Source: Eimeria necatrix | Taxonomy: Eukaryota > Apicomplexa > Conoidasida > Eucoccidiorida > Eimeriidae | Length of the DNA: 25,946 bases | Assembly: GCF_000499385.1 (NCBI RefSeq) | Contig: NW_013654397.1 | Span: 1-25,946 of the forward strand | Direction of reading: 5' to 3' | Shown: piece by piece, positions 1 to 11,327 of the stretch | Position numbering within the stretch: position 1 is the first letter of the stretch | Layout of the letters: every line of letters starts with the position of its first letter | The notes under the pieces: generated by a model | What the model saw: only the letters and a program-made list of their open reading frames with translations | Told to the model about the DNA's origin: nothing | Database searches by the model: none | Translations under genes and position numbers: made by a program

Positions 1-3000
1 GTAATTACACCCTTCACTGGCAAACCGTCTGACCTACACTTAAATCAAAACCGTAATTGGCCACAGATGCAAACACCTACAAAATCCGTTGGCACCTCCT
101 AGACTTTCCAACGAGCTATACAATGCGAGTCCAATGCCACTTTCGATGCAGTGCCAACAACAAAACTGCATTGCGCACTTAGAGCTGGGCATCACGTCCT
201 CGAGGACAGCACAGTGGCGACATGGGTTCCTACGCAAGCTATGAAACGTTTGTCGGCTCAAGTGCAAGTATTCAGTAGCGACTGCATCTAACAAAGCTAA
301 ATGTCTCGCTCAGTTCCAGGAAGTACGTCTTGGTCCTGCGTGTTTATGAAGAACGTCTTGCTGCATTCTCTCACGATTCGCCTGTCGCTTAACGGGAGGC
401 GATGCGCGCGCACTATCTGCAAAAACGCAATCGGTGAAGATTTCGCATTCAAAGAACACTCCGTGCTTACCCATTTTTCGAGAGGCAAGCCGCATCCTTT
501 TAGACAAGCACGTGCGGACTTCTGTTTGAACGGTGTCTCTGAAGACGTGTGAAGGCACAATCTGCACCGTGCTTTTGCTGCGTTTGATTGTCTGTGAGAA
601 AGGGTGGCTCGTTCTTTGTGCGAGTTTTAGAACTTGTGTAGTGGCGGGCGCGTCGCGGCATGCTTGTATGTTATCACTAGCGATAAACGTTAGAAAAAGA
701 ATGCTGCCGAATGGTAGACAAAAAAGTATACAGCCACTTCAAAATTTTCTTTTACGATCATTTTCTTATAGCAACACAAGGTGCTGTTGCCCTAGCATCA
801 ATCAAAGCTGCTTGCGAAATAAGATCAGTAGGTTCTCTGCAAGACTGCAAGAGTGATCCCACGTCTGTGGCGTACGCAGTAGTGCAGAAGATAGCGCGCT
901 GCGGAAAGTAAATGCTTTGCACTTTCAGAGCAGCCGCCTCAAAATACTGCACGCATGTAGCTGTCAAAATGCTCATGGTCCTCGGTACAATCAAACCAGC
1001 ATCATATTTGGAAGTAAAATCAATCGCGGACAACTCTTGCTATTGTGCGCAAGCGCATCTTGAAAATTCAAACGTGTGCTACAGTGTGAAGGTGAGATGC
1101 AAACAGTTGTGCACTGAAAAATTATGTTGTACTCATGGGGTGTATTCGAAAACAACAATGTGCTGTACAAACGCCACAGTGAAGCAATACGAATAGTTCC
1201 TCAGTTGATTTCCTCATCTGTGCATCAATTCAATGCCCCATATAGTATGGAAATATTTCAAATGGTGAAGCCTGTCTACGCATTTTTTCCTTGAGCTAAT
1301 TTGGATTTTCGCTTCATAATGAAATCGCCACTATACAGTGCGCCGTCGCTCAATTGTTCCTTCGCTTAATTGTTCGCTGTTAGATTCTGTATGATGCCGG
1401 TAATAATTCAGGAAGTCGGGGAACGGAACTACCGGTCAAGTAGTTCTGTTGGAGCCGCTTTACTTGGGTAGCTAGACGCACAGACGTTATTGATCCCTCT
1501 AAAGGCAGAGTTTGAGAACAAAATGTTTTGTGCACGTGTTGCTTGTTTCGCACGATCAAGTATTATTTGTAAACTGTTTGACTGGCCTTCAGGGAATAAA
1601 TTGTTTTGTACAGCAGCAATTGCCATCGGGGTGCCGCATCGTGGTGTCAAATCGTTCAGCTGCCGAGTGTTGATTGGCTTTTTATGTTTTAGTCGCTTTT
1701 TGTGATTGTATGAGTAATCAAGACTGGCAAATCTTTAGTAAAACGCAAGTACGCTCGATATGAGCATTAGGAATTCCAGAAGAGTTCACCGCCATCTTGG
1801 CAGTGAGAAGTACTTCCGAAAGGTGTGGGAGTTCTCACATATGCAGTGTTTATATACTGTACTACACCGCACGATAACAAGCCATATAACCACAATGTAT
1901 ATACATGGAGCGCATCACAAAAAGCAACTTGCTGTTGGGCACATTTGACACTGCGTAATACTCACTTTCTGCAAATCTTGCAGGCGAGCAGGCCTGCGTT
2001 ATATTTTTGGCTGACAGCGGTCTGTTGTGGCGACGTTCTGCGGTTCCAAGTACACTTAAGAAACACTAACCACAAGATTCAATTTCTAGGTATTTTGAGC
2101 TCAATGACGGTCAGGAGCAAGGCAAAAGTTTAGCACATTTTACTTTCATTTAAGCGTTTGCTGATGCAATGCAAAGCAAAACGTAGAGTAGAAGTCTCTC
2201 CTCCTTATTAATATGCATACGTCCTGAGAGTAGCCAAATGTGTATGCAATCGAACAGTGTATGGTATATGGTATCTGCCTTCGAGAGCAATAAAAACGGA
2301 GCTATCTGCTTGTTGCGTGCCGATTACTTGTCTTTTTGCTGCCTTGGCATTCAATCCTCTCACCGAATGCAACTGTACCTTTCACACACCATCTTTCAGG
2401 CATACTTAAATTTTGTAGTCGCGAAAGTGCAATGATAGGGCTTGGTGTATGTAGCATGCGCACGTAAGCCGCATACATAAGTCTCCCACGCAACGTATAG
2501 CAATAGGAAGAACAGCACTAATGAGCGCTACGCTGTTTTTGAAAAGCTACACCGTCGTTTGAAAGAATATTGTTCTTGCCTGAGCCATTTCTGTTGCTTA
2601 CAAGTATATTCATTCTGTTTGCTTAATTAAGGAAAAACTGGAGCAACACTCTGTTGCCAGAGCTTGTAACTCTCGCGAATTGTAGAATGAGATACGCTGT
2701 TCTCTTTCAATTATAGAAAATCTTACAACTCCGCGATTTTGCTGTACTAGGAAAATTACAAGGTGCTGAGGTGTACAATGCAGTCTGCCGACGCGAAGCG
2801 TCAAGACGTATTAACAGCGGTGTGCTTCCATAGACAAACCGGTTTTAACAAAGTACACTTTGTATTGTGCACAATATGACTTCCTGTTCCTGTTTAGCGC
2901 CGTACGTCCTGCATAAAGAGTAGGTTCTGCGACAGTAAGGTGTCGCAGTCTCTTTGCTTGTCGGAATTGTTCCTAAATTTAGCTAATGATGCTTTCAGTT

Positions 3001-4327
3001 GATGCTACAAACCTACCACTTGAGTGCCATGCCTTTGTTGCGGCTGCGTGTTATCTGTAGCAAGGGTTAAGACGATCATGTACATTGAAAGCAGGTACTG
3101 CCTCTGAAAATCCTCCGCAAACGGGGTGCGAACGCCAAGTGAAAATTCCTTTCATAGCATCTATACCGCGACCAAGAATTACTTAGGGGAGCGCTTGGGG
3201 CGCTTGCCTCATCAGCATAAAACTTCTGCACGCTTGTAGCAATTGATGTTAGATCATCAGTTACACACTATATGTATCACCAATTATTGCGCACGCGCTG
3301 TTACAACCATGTAATTTCTGTATGAGAGCCTTTCGAGCTCACAGCCTGCATCCCGAACACGGCAAAATATTCCGTATTTTGTCGCCAAAAGAATGTTGAA
3401 ATTATTATCAACTTGGTATCAAGTGCCTTCGCGCTAAATAGCTCATGCCACAGGGCATAGACATGAACAATTGCTGGGAGGGATGGGGTTGCTTTGCCGT
3501 TTCATCGCTAATTATATCGTTGCTCAGAGCCACACTGTGGCCTTAAAAACAATCAGGCAGTTTTGAACAGTTACGCAGTTAGTCTGTTTCTTAGAGACAG
3601 TATAACACAACGATGCCCTTAGACGTACCCAAGAAACCTTAATCGTTCTCAGTACGCTCGTTGTGGGCTTTTATGTTTTTTCATGATGTCGCTTCGTATC
3701 CTTCAACAACCCGCCCAGCACAAAAGGTGGTGTTTTTATCTGCGCACCATCTGCGGAATTACAACGTATCGTTTTCTTTCAATGCAACACTTTGCATGTG
3801 GCCGTCTTCTTAGAAACGAGCTTCGCTTCCACGCGTAAGCAGGGAGCATTGCCTGTATCGGCTGTTGCAAGGCCAATAAATCACAGGCCATAAGCTGCTT
3901 TGTGGTTGCCGTTTGTCTGGCATCAGATCGTTTGAAACGGACAAGCGTGCTGGCAAGCCGAAACAAACAGTCACATTTTGAACCATTATTTCTGTCACTA
4001 CATGCTAAAAGATCGATGGCATTGTAGCATATGATATGTAATGATACCACAGGAACTTGTTTGCGGGAAACCCCAAACGACCAATAAAGTGAAAGATACA
4101 GAAAAATCACTACGACTCTAAGGCGAGTGGGCACTACAGGAGACGAATTGCTTCGCAAGTGCCGCAGGACAGGCAAGATATATCAGCGGGTCGGAACACT
4201 ATACAGGCTACATTTGCTTCACACGACATGCCAAGCAAGGGGACTATTACTGAGTCGACGTGACGAACTATCTGGAGAGCAGCAGATATCACAGCGGCGC
4301 GTTGCATTTAGTTGCTCCCAAACAGAC
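1..4327. other. Stretch with only weak open frames
   Basis: No gene can be supported in this stretch. At the left edge a plus-strand frame runs from base 1 to a TAG at 100-102 and could be the tail of a gene starting outside the window. Around 470-755 the minus strand is open for about 95 codons and ends at a GTAAGC donor-like site, while plus-strand frames at 301-552 and 711-1196 cover the same bases, so the strand cannot be decided. A plus-strand donor-like GAAG|GTGAGA lies near 1091, and a polypyrimidine plus AG near 2400 precedes a 65-base open segment ending at GTAAGC. From about 2500 to 3700 I see nothing. The 146-codon minus frame at 3736-4176 has few acidic residues and no splice support. 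Confidence 0.5.
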
Positions 4328-4598
4328 ATGATTGCCTCATTCATCTGCTGGTTGGTGCCTCACATTTATATGGTCCTACCGCAGTCATCTGCTTTGGGTT
4401 TTCTTTTAACCAGCTTAGGCCTGCTTCTCGCCACCTGTGTTCCTGGTAGCTTTGCAGGAGGTAATAAAAAACACATCTGTTGCTCGTAGCCTGGATAAAC
4501 GTCGTGGCATTCGTAGGCATTGGTAGCGGCAAACGGGACTGCGCTAGGCGGCCATCCCCCGAAAAACACAGAAACGCCTCGCCTATCTCACGGAGCAT
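4328..4598. other. Two competing open frames on opposite strands
   Basis: On the plus strand an ATG at 4328 or 4370 opens a frame with a classic secretory leader: a short head, a Leu-rich core and a small-residue end (PGSFAG), followed by a GGAG|GTAATA donor-like site near 4470. On the minus strand an ATG at 4596-4598 opens an 85-codon frame ending at 4341, rich in Glu, Lys and Trp. A Leu/Ala-rich leader read backwards gives exactly such a charged sequence, so one frame is the shadow of the other. The plus reading would give a secreted protein, the minus reading a soluble one. I cannot decide between them. The segment is GC-richer than its surroundings and lies just upstream of the plus gene at 4653, so it may also be simply its promoter and leader. 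Confidence 0.25.
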
Positions 4599-4652
4599 AG
4601 TCGGACTGCGAATGAGGCGCTCGACAACGTGGTTATATTAAAGTCCGCCACA

Positions 4653-5248
4653 ATGTCGTTGCATGACGAGAATGCGGCAAACGTGCGACCCCCTGATAGG
4701 CAGAAGTCGCTCGAAATTGATATAATAACATTGCTGAAAGCTTCAACCAACCGCCTATCTACCGTCGACGCACGTCCTGATGATAGAAGATTCTGTGAAG
4801 GTGTAAACGATACACTGAAACGCCCCTAGGCCTTAACAATACATGCATTCGCTTCAATTTACCTTTGCATTCATATAGTGTCAAGGTGTAAACGATACAC
4901 TGAAACGCCCCTAGGCCTTAACAATACATGCATGCACTACAATTTACCTTTGCATTCATATAGTGTCCTCCAGAGTATAGAACAAAACTGATAGCTATAC
5001 CTTATGTACACAGTTCTGTCACGTTCTGGAGACTGAACGTCACTGAGACTTCAAGTGTTCGGATGGACGTCTCTTCAGATAGGTAAGGCTTCTCTTGTTA
5101 TTCTCATTTTGATCTTCTTCGACTCAAAGAATCTTTTTTAGACGCTGAAGAGATCGATGCTGCAGGGCAGCGCATTGCAGCGGAGTGCGTTTTCTCCCTT
5201 CACACGGTTCCATCAGACCTTCAGATGGCCAGAGGAATGCGAAAATAG
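4653..5248 (+). CDS. Hypothetical 93-aa protein, three exons
   Basis: Model: exons 4653-4800, 5056-5082 and 5142-5248. The ATG sits in a good context (CCACAATGTCG) within a local GC peak. Exon 1 encodes a charged start (MSLHDENAANVRPPDRQK) with ten acidic residues in its first 58 codons. The second intron, 5083-5141, is the best in the window: donor ATAG|GTAAGG, T-rich body, acceptor CTTTTTTAG. Exon 3 is about half GC and encodes a helix-like stretch beginning DAEEIDAAGQRIAAE, ending at TAG 5246-5248. Phases agree at both junctions. The first intron is weaker: its donor is GAAG|GTGTAA and its acceptor a plain CAAG. If it is not spliced, exon 1 ends at TAG 4827-4829 as a 58-aa frame. There is no signal peptide or membrane segment, and I do not recognise the family. 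The intron contains a tandem duplication that starts at the donor. Confidence 0.42.
4798..4967. repeat. 85-bp tandem direct duplication, two copies
   Basis: Copy 1 is 4798-4882 and copy 2 is 4883-4967, abutting with a period of 85. They differ at 3 of 85 positions, all within one short stretch where copy 1 reads GCATTCGCTTC and copy 2 GCATGCACTAC. The changes in copy 2 create a GCATGC palindrome. The first bases of the unit, AAGGTGTAAACG, coincide with the predicted exon 1 donor of the plus-strand gene at 4653, so both copies carry the same donor-like sequence. High identity points to a recent event. Confidence 0.97.
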
Positions 5249-5930
5249 CTCCCTTATCACATCTTCAGGGGCAACGCACTGCCTAAATTTAGACGATAAC
5301 ACTTCCAGCTATACGATTGCTTGATAATGCGAAAACAAGGTGAACGGGCGGCACGCAAATCTTAAAATCGGCGTAGGTAAGCGTCAGGCCAATGTTCCAC
5401 TGGCGAAATTCGTTGAGCATGAAGTGCTGATAAAGCTAACATGAAAACTTATATGGCGCATAAAACGTAAGTTTTATACATTATACAAGTCTCCGTTTTA
5501 TGACACTGACAAGTCGCCTATTTTGTAGACAAATCACCATCTAATTTGATAACTGCAGCATCTATTCAGCGGACGTACCTTAGCGAAAGGTCACACACTC
5601 ATCAGGTTCTTTAAAGAATAGCCTACTCGTACATGGTTGAGATTTCTTCACAAGGATTATCACACAGCTGTCGGCGTCTTGATTGCACAGAGGATAACTC
5701 TTGAGAATCCGTACCATCTGCAAGATTTTGTCCGCAGTGCCTTTAGCACTTGATTGGTAAACTCATTTGCAGCGCATTGCGACATTAATAAGTACGCAAT
5801 ATATGTATTCTTAATCTAAAAGGGCTATGATAGATACACGCATGTCACAGCATGCCCGATATTCACTGTGTTGCTGTGCTGAAAGTAAAGAGGTCAGCTT
5901 TTCGGATGCCGTTGGTGATACTCCTTTTTC
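5249..5930. other. Intergenic stretch between converging candidates
   Basis: This lies between the stop of the plus gene (5248) and the stop of the minus gene (5931), so it would hold the two 3' ends if both models are right. Apart from a donor-like GTAG|GTAAGC near 5376-5380 on the plus strand, with only a short open segment before it, I see no gene. One GCATGC lies at 5850-5855. Confidence 0.5.
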
Positions 5931-7371
5931 TCATATCTCATTTCTGCAGTGAAGCTCAGCGATGGTATTTATGCGCTTTTCCTGCTCATGCACTTCTCGG
6001 GAATGCTTCACCATGGCCGTGCGAGCATTTTTGAGTGCCTCCCTCCTGAGAAGGGGGATGGACAAAGTTTCGTCGCCCCGACCAAGTCCTCTCGCAGTTT
6101 TATGATGTTCGCTTCTGCTGCGAACCTCGCCTGCACCTTCTGCCGCTTTCACTGCACCTGTTTCAAGTGCTTCTGCAGCTGCTTCTTTATTTCCTTGATC
6201 TTGGTGCTCTACAGCAAGTACCGACACAGTGCCGTCGTCTGATGATGCTACTGACGTTTGCACAGGTTTGCGGATGCAGCACAAGTGGACCTTGAAGTGT
6301 GAAGCATGACGGGATATAAAGTGATTAACATATCAAAGCCCTGTAACCGTTTCCGAGGAGGTATGTACTCTATATGTGGTAATCAGCAATCTGGCGGCTG
6401 CAGTTGCTGATTTCATGGCAGGAGCAACGTCGCCATGCTCCCATACTGTCGCTTGCGCTGCTGCAAGACCGCTTGTCTGGGGTACAGCAGCAAGCGCTAC
6501 TAGGGGCAGGCAGTTTTTCATAAACGTAAGGCCTTGCTTACTGCAGCGCGCTACCAATGCCATCTTGTAGCTCTCCGTTCTGAACGCTTCAGAACCGAGC
6601 TTGTTCATGCTTATCGGTAGTCATATTGCTCACGTTTCCCCCTATAATAGCAGCAAAATCCTTCAGATCTGAGAAGCTCTAATGCATCCGCTAAGCACAA
6701 GCAGCCACCTGCTGCTACTGAAGATCCTGTTTCAGCTTTTTCCATGTTTTTCCAAGGATCAGCTGCAGTGTCTAAATGCACATGAGCCGTGAACTTCGTT
6801 GCGTTGGACGCAACGAAACTCAGTTTGTTAACGGCGTGTGCTTCAAAGCACTCTGACGAAAAGCGCACTAGCTAAACGTTGAACTGATACAGGCTGGATG
6901 AGAGTGTTCAAATACACCAGCTTCTCATGAATATGATTCAAAAGGTTCACAGAAAGCGAAAAAAGCCAAACACTCATACAAACAGGGAACCGCAACACGT
7001 TTAATGCTGCGCATAGATCAACAATAGGCTCATAGATACTCGTACACGATAACTCTTGGGAAAAAGTAACAACTAAAAGAATTTGATATTTTATAGTCCA
7101 GTGTTTTCCGACGAAAACTAACAAAATCTTGTCATTGCAAAGACACGCCGTGTGGGTGCCAAAAAATACGTTGCTTCGTATTTGACTACAGGTGAAAGGC
7201 AGAACAATCTTTGGCTGTGACTGCAATGCTTTCTGTTTCCATGTCTTCCGCTGGAGAACCTCTAAGATCGCTGTGCACGCCACGTAGCTAGGTGGCCAAA
7301 AATCAGCCTAGAAGAGCCACGCAAAGCAGTCAGATCGTTAAAACGATCAAAGAATGCTTACCTTGAGCCAT
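5931..7371 (-). CDS. Hypothetical 239-aa protein, four exons
   Basis: Model on the minus strand: exons 7371-7362, 6852-6634, 6499-6369 and 6290-5931. Exon 1 is only ATGGCTCAAG before a perfect GTAAGC donor. Exon 2 follows a TTTTCGTCAG acceptor and ends at GTGAGC. Exon 3 ends at GTACAT. Exon 4 ends at TGA 5933-5931. Splice phases agree at all three junctions (1, 1, 0). Exon 4 is the strongest coding signal in the window: about 119 open codons, GC near 50%, rich in Ala, Glu, Gly and Lys (for example KEAAAEALETGAVKAAEGAG) and then basic and helical, while the opposite strand gives a Phe/Cys-rich shadow. Exon 3 is Ala-rich. There is no clear signal peptide or membrane helix. I do not recognise the family. 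The exon 3 borders are the least certain, because its start depends on a CCCCTAG acceptor. Confidence 0.5.
6795..6817. other. Short perfect inverted repeat
   Basis: TTCGTTGCGT (6795-6804) and ACGCAACGAA (6808-6817) are exact reverse complements around a 3-base TGG loop. It lies inside predicted exon 2 of the minus-strand gene. A 10-bp stem of this kind can arise by chance in 26 kb, so function is not implied. Confidence 0.9.
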
Positions 7372-8776
7372 GTTAGATTACAATGTGCTCAAGTGTCTCT
7401 AGGGAATGCCGTAACGGCATTTCGGCACAGAGAACAACAGGACTTGGTGTGAATCTTCGAAACGTCCCCCGATGGTTACTGAAGAATCAAGCTTATCAAC
7501 AAAGGAGACTGGGCACACCGCACGCCACTTCTTGTTCGCAGAGGCGTCAGAGCCACCTAGCGTATTATCGCGGAGAAAATGTGTGAAAAAGCATCAACAA
7601 TTCCCGCGTACAAACTGAGGCATGCACACTGCGATGTCTGTGGTACCGAAAGATGTTCGGCATGCTTGCATAGGACATTCGTGCTGCCTGTGTTGAAGGT
7701 GCACGAAGATGTGGCAGGCACGTTCATCTCCAGAAGACCGTGAACTATTTAGAAGTAAACAAAAGCCTAGAGTAAATCCGACTCTGAATCGTCACCCCCC
7801 GTGGACTCCTTCAAGCTTTTCCATTTTAATTACATTGATGCTATTTAAGACTTTTGAATAACCTCATCCACGACATTTCTAAAATTATGAACTATCGCGG
7901 AACTCTTTTTTTTCTCAAGAGACTGCAAGACAGCTAATTATGGGGAACTAAGGTTACTGAGCTCTTCTGGAATATGAGACTTTGTGAACTCAGAGAGCAC
8001 TTCAACCACGGAAATGACTTCTAGCTCCAGATTCATTTAAACGCATTGCAGGACAAGACGGTATGTCTGCAATTATGCACAGCATACGTCGAACCAAGGA
8101 GAAATATGTTGATCAATGAAGGCCAGCAGCAACTAGTGTGTGAAACACCATCTTTAAGGCCTTTTTGAGAGCGACAGATACCACTATCTGGCCATGCCTG
8201 AATTGTGGTCTTTTCAATATGTTAGGTGTGCAATGCCTGTGTCATACAAGCGTAGATAAAAATCACGTAATAGTACTACGGGGCAACTAACAAACATAGT
8301 GCATCGCATTCCAGAAAGCCACTGCGTTAAGCATTCAATACACAAGTCATTGCCGCTTGATGAACAGTCTTGCGTACCATCTAGGGAGAGTCATGATTCA
8401 CCTTAGATGCAGACTACGTTGATTTGACCGACAAAATTAAGTTCTTTTCGAACGCGCAAGAAATTCACCAGGAAGGCAGCTTAAAAGCATTCATGTCCAG
8501 CTTAATACAGAAAAAGGAGAAAATTATTTTTTGTACTGAGCTACAAGAATGAAAAGCTCTGCAAGAGTTATCAGCCTAAATTTTAGATCCTCAGAGAGGT
8601 AGGAGGGCGTATATCAGCTTCAAGGCGATCTGACTGCTGTCATATGGTGTGAGTATACCTGCGCACAGTAAATCACGGACAAATGTTTCGGTAGCAGCAT
8701 TAGCTGAACTAGACAAAATCTTCCATGCCTTGCAAAACACAATGCGTTTACCGTAAGCTTTTGGACGCGTGCTGAT
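7372..8776. other. Stretch without a supported gene
   Basis: This would be the promoter side of the minus-strand gene starting at 7371. The only long frame is a 67-codon plus-strand frame at 7383-7586, close to that start, with no other support. Two GCATGC palindromes lie 40 bases apart at 7620-7625 and 7660-7665. A small palindrome GATCGTT-AA-AACGATC is at 7333-7348, inside the first intron. From about 7750 to 8600 I see nothing. Confidence 0.5.
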
Positions 8777-8854
8777 GGCATCACGGATGGTTTACGGATG
8801 TGCATCCAAATGTCAATGTATGTCAGCTTACCCCTATACGGCTAACGCAGCACA
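8777..8854. repeat. Diverged direct repeat, copy A
   Basis: Aligned without gaps to 10314-10391, 54 of 78 positions are identical, including blocks ATCACGGATGG and GCAGCACA at the two ends. Similarity extends weakly about 20 bases further left (TAAG...CGCGT...ATGG) with a 6-base gap. Mismatches are spread evenly over the three codon positions, which argues against coding constraint. The sequence is not a tRNA. Confidence 0.85.
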
Positions 8855-10313
8855 GAAAACTAAAGAAATATGGCGGATTAGTCTCTTCTATAACTCACAA
8901 AAGATATCTGCGTGAGCATGTGTTGCATTTGGTCCCCCAATCAAAGCATATTTAGTTTCTCCAGAGGGAGTAATTTTTCCTTCTGTTGACCAACGTACCT
9001 AAACATTCAGCTTCTGTTTTTGACAGATTGAACAGGGCCAGTTATCTCGTGTATACTTTTTATTCCTGCATTCATCTAAATGGAATTTTAAAAATGTGTC
9101 AATCTAAAAATGATCACATGATATTCTAACGTAGCGTAGAAGCTACTTCTCCATATTTAACGCCTTAGCAGTATGATGTTGATGCGTTCACCTAAAACTT
9201 AAAACGCTCCAGTGACTGATGCAGATATGGGGAGAACCGCATTTCCCTGGGGATCATGCAGGCAAAACGCGGCTTGTACAGACTGGCGAGGCTCGTTCAC
9301 TACATGAAACTAAAAATTACGTCCTTGCACTTTCATCCTTAGAAGCTGTACACATTGTCGGCTAATCTCATTACAGTGAGCTTACGTCCTTAAATATTGG
9401 GGCCCAACCTGACTGCAAGAGACTGTGTGTTGGTGCCTTGACACCTTTTAATTCTTACAACCAACATTTCTTGGAATATAAATTTTGAACGTAGGTTACG
9501 AATTTACAGGAAAGATGGCAATACGGATCCCTATCTTACTTCAGTTGTGAGTGCGCATGTGTTTTCTCTGTGGCTTTGCGCTTCTGTACCCTGGGAAAGG
9601 CCAGGCACGATGCACGCAGAAGCCTTGATATTTCAACACTCAAGAATCTCTTACAGAAACACAACAGACTTCGAGCTAACAAACTCTGCTGTGTCCAAAG
9701 AAATATATTCGTGAGATGTGGCAGTATGATGTGTTTTCAGAAAGCTGCTTAAGATTTGGAAGCATGCGGACTTCTTAGGAAAGTGCAATGATAACTATGG
9801 GCATCAGAAGCGATTTAACATGAAGGTGGAATCTTTCACTGTTCATGGTCATTGACAGTTAGTAAGCCGGCAAACACCTTCATCTGGGTAACTTTGAAGC
9901 AATTGAATCTTTGTCGAGTCAGTTCACCTCCCCACAGACGGATCTCTTCTAGATTAGCATTAGAAACGTGCGAGACGTACTGCGTGTTGGATTCGCATTA
10001 TCCTGAACGTCTGGTACAGTTTCCATCGTCAGTTGTGGAGTGAAGCTAAAGCGCTATTCGATGCACGGTACACGTGGGAACGCGACGCAGCCAGTTTGCA
10101 GGAGCGCATAACTGCATGAGCATCGGAGCTCAGTCCAAAGGCCAAAATGCAAACGGGTTCCGTCACCGTTCAGAAATGACCAGTGAGAAATCATTGCCAT
10201 CGTTCAGCCTTCAGCGTTTGTATTGCGTCTTCTCCATATTTGAACTAGAAATGTAGACTTATTGCGCAGAAGTAAGAAGTATGTTGATACTCGCCTAAGC
10301 CGCGTAACCTAAT
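8855..10313. other. Stretch with scattered minus-strand exon-like segments
   Basis: On the minus strand several short segments are open and bounded by splice-like sites: 9002-8888 (after TTTAG, ending at a TAG), 9319-9196 (after ATTTTTAG, ending at TAA) and a segment ending at a GTAAGC near 9387. They could be parts of a gene, but I could not connect them in phase from an ATG to a stop. A 60-codon plus frame at 9570-9752 competes. I make no gene call. Confidence 0.3.
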
Positions 10314-10391
10314 GGGATCACGGATGGCTTAGCCACAAGTACCCAAACACGAATGCATGCCACCTTACCCGCCCAGGGCTTATGCAGCACA
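10314..10391. repeat. Diverged direct repeat, copy B
   Basis: Partner of 8777-8854, at a distance of 1537 bp in the same orientation, with 69% identity over 78 ungapped bases. It contains a GCATGC at 10355-10360 where copy A reads GTATGT. The pair is too old to be a recent duplication and could be two members of a dispersed repeat family. Confidence 0.85.
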
Positions 10392-10766
10392 CGTAAGCAA
10401 GCTGGATGCCAAGTATGTAGAAGGACAGCTACTGAATCATGATTTGAGCGAAGTGTGAATTGTTTTGGTGCTCGTTAAGGTAAACAAACGCCTGCTGCAC
10501 TGTCAAAATTTAGTGAAACAAATTCGTCTGCAGGTTGTGCACAAATTTTCAGCAAGGCACAACTCCGCTGTAGACTCCCCTTAACGGTTAACTGTGTGCT
10601 GCGCGTTCTGATGTTCAATAATTCACAGTGATGAAATGTAACGCACAGGCTAAAATCACGCAGCTTCGCCTGCATAAAATATATAGTAAACGCAAACCTT
10701 ATGTAACTAAAGGCGACTTCAAGATATGTGCTGTGGTGAAGGAACTAGCCGTATTTGATTACTTAC

Positions 10767-10986
10767 TTTTCAAGAGATTCGTCGCGGGAAAGCAAATCCA
10801 GCATTTCTTGAATTAGCATCAAAACATACGCTACGTCGTTAACAAGCATTATGGTTGTCAAACGAGCAGGTGTCCGATGAGTACACAAGTCTGTGTTTCT
10901 GTAACGTATGCTGAGCTCGGCGCCGGATTGCTGCAACGTCTCCGCTGTTGAGTTGTATATCTGATTTTCCTGTTGAAAATGGATTT
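10767..10986 (-). CDS. Candidate internal exon, helix-rich
   Basis: The minus strand is open for about 80 codons down to a strong donor, GAAAA|GTAAGT, with exon end at 10767. A plausible acceptor is GCTCGCAG ending at 10987, with a CTAAC branch-like word upstream. The 72 complete codons give a leucine-rich helical sequence ending near LMLIQEMLDLLSRDESLE, with well-spread acidic and polar residues. No long frame opposes it on the plus strand. A different minus-strand frame over 10839-11321 (160 codons) overlaps and would be the shadow if this exon is real. The spacing of hydrophobic residues faintly recalls the core of E4/Ufd2 ubiquitin ligases, but identity is too low to claim. The downstream exon was not found with certainty. 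Confidence 0.3.
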
Positions 10987-11327
10987 CTGCGAGCTTGCAA
11001 GCGATTCAAGTTAGATATGTAGCCGGAGAATAGCTCCCGATCTTTGAAAACTGTGTTTTCAACCACACCAACGCAACTGAAATATTCATACGCTGCAATC
11101 GGCAGCTTTCTGTTTAAGCAAACGCACAGACTAGAGTTTTGCGTATACTTTAGCGCGCTCGTAATTGCTTTATAGGCGTACATCAATGCCAGGAAGCGTC
11201 TAAGAGCACATGTAATCCTGTAAGTGCGATTCCAGCATTCTAGCGGCCTTGGTACAGTCAATTGTTCCTTCATACAAGCATTATGCGTTTGCGAGAAGAT
11301 GAAACTCATCAGAAACATCATTTACGT

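Noticed and set aside
711..1196. A 21-base intron (GTAAAT...TTTCAG, 908-928) joining two plus-strand frames
   Set aside because: Too short for ordinary spliceosomal introns and a multiple of three. The same bases read on the minus strand as a good acceptor (ACTTTCCGCAG) and an equally protein-like frame, so the strand is undecidable.
5949..6242. 97-codon plus-strand frame with a hydrophobic start after a good acceptor
   Set aside because: It is the antisense of the Ala/Glu/Lys-rich exon 4 of the minus gene. Its Phe/Cys-rich second half is the usual shadow composition and it has no ATG at its start.
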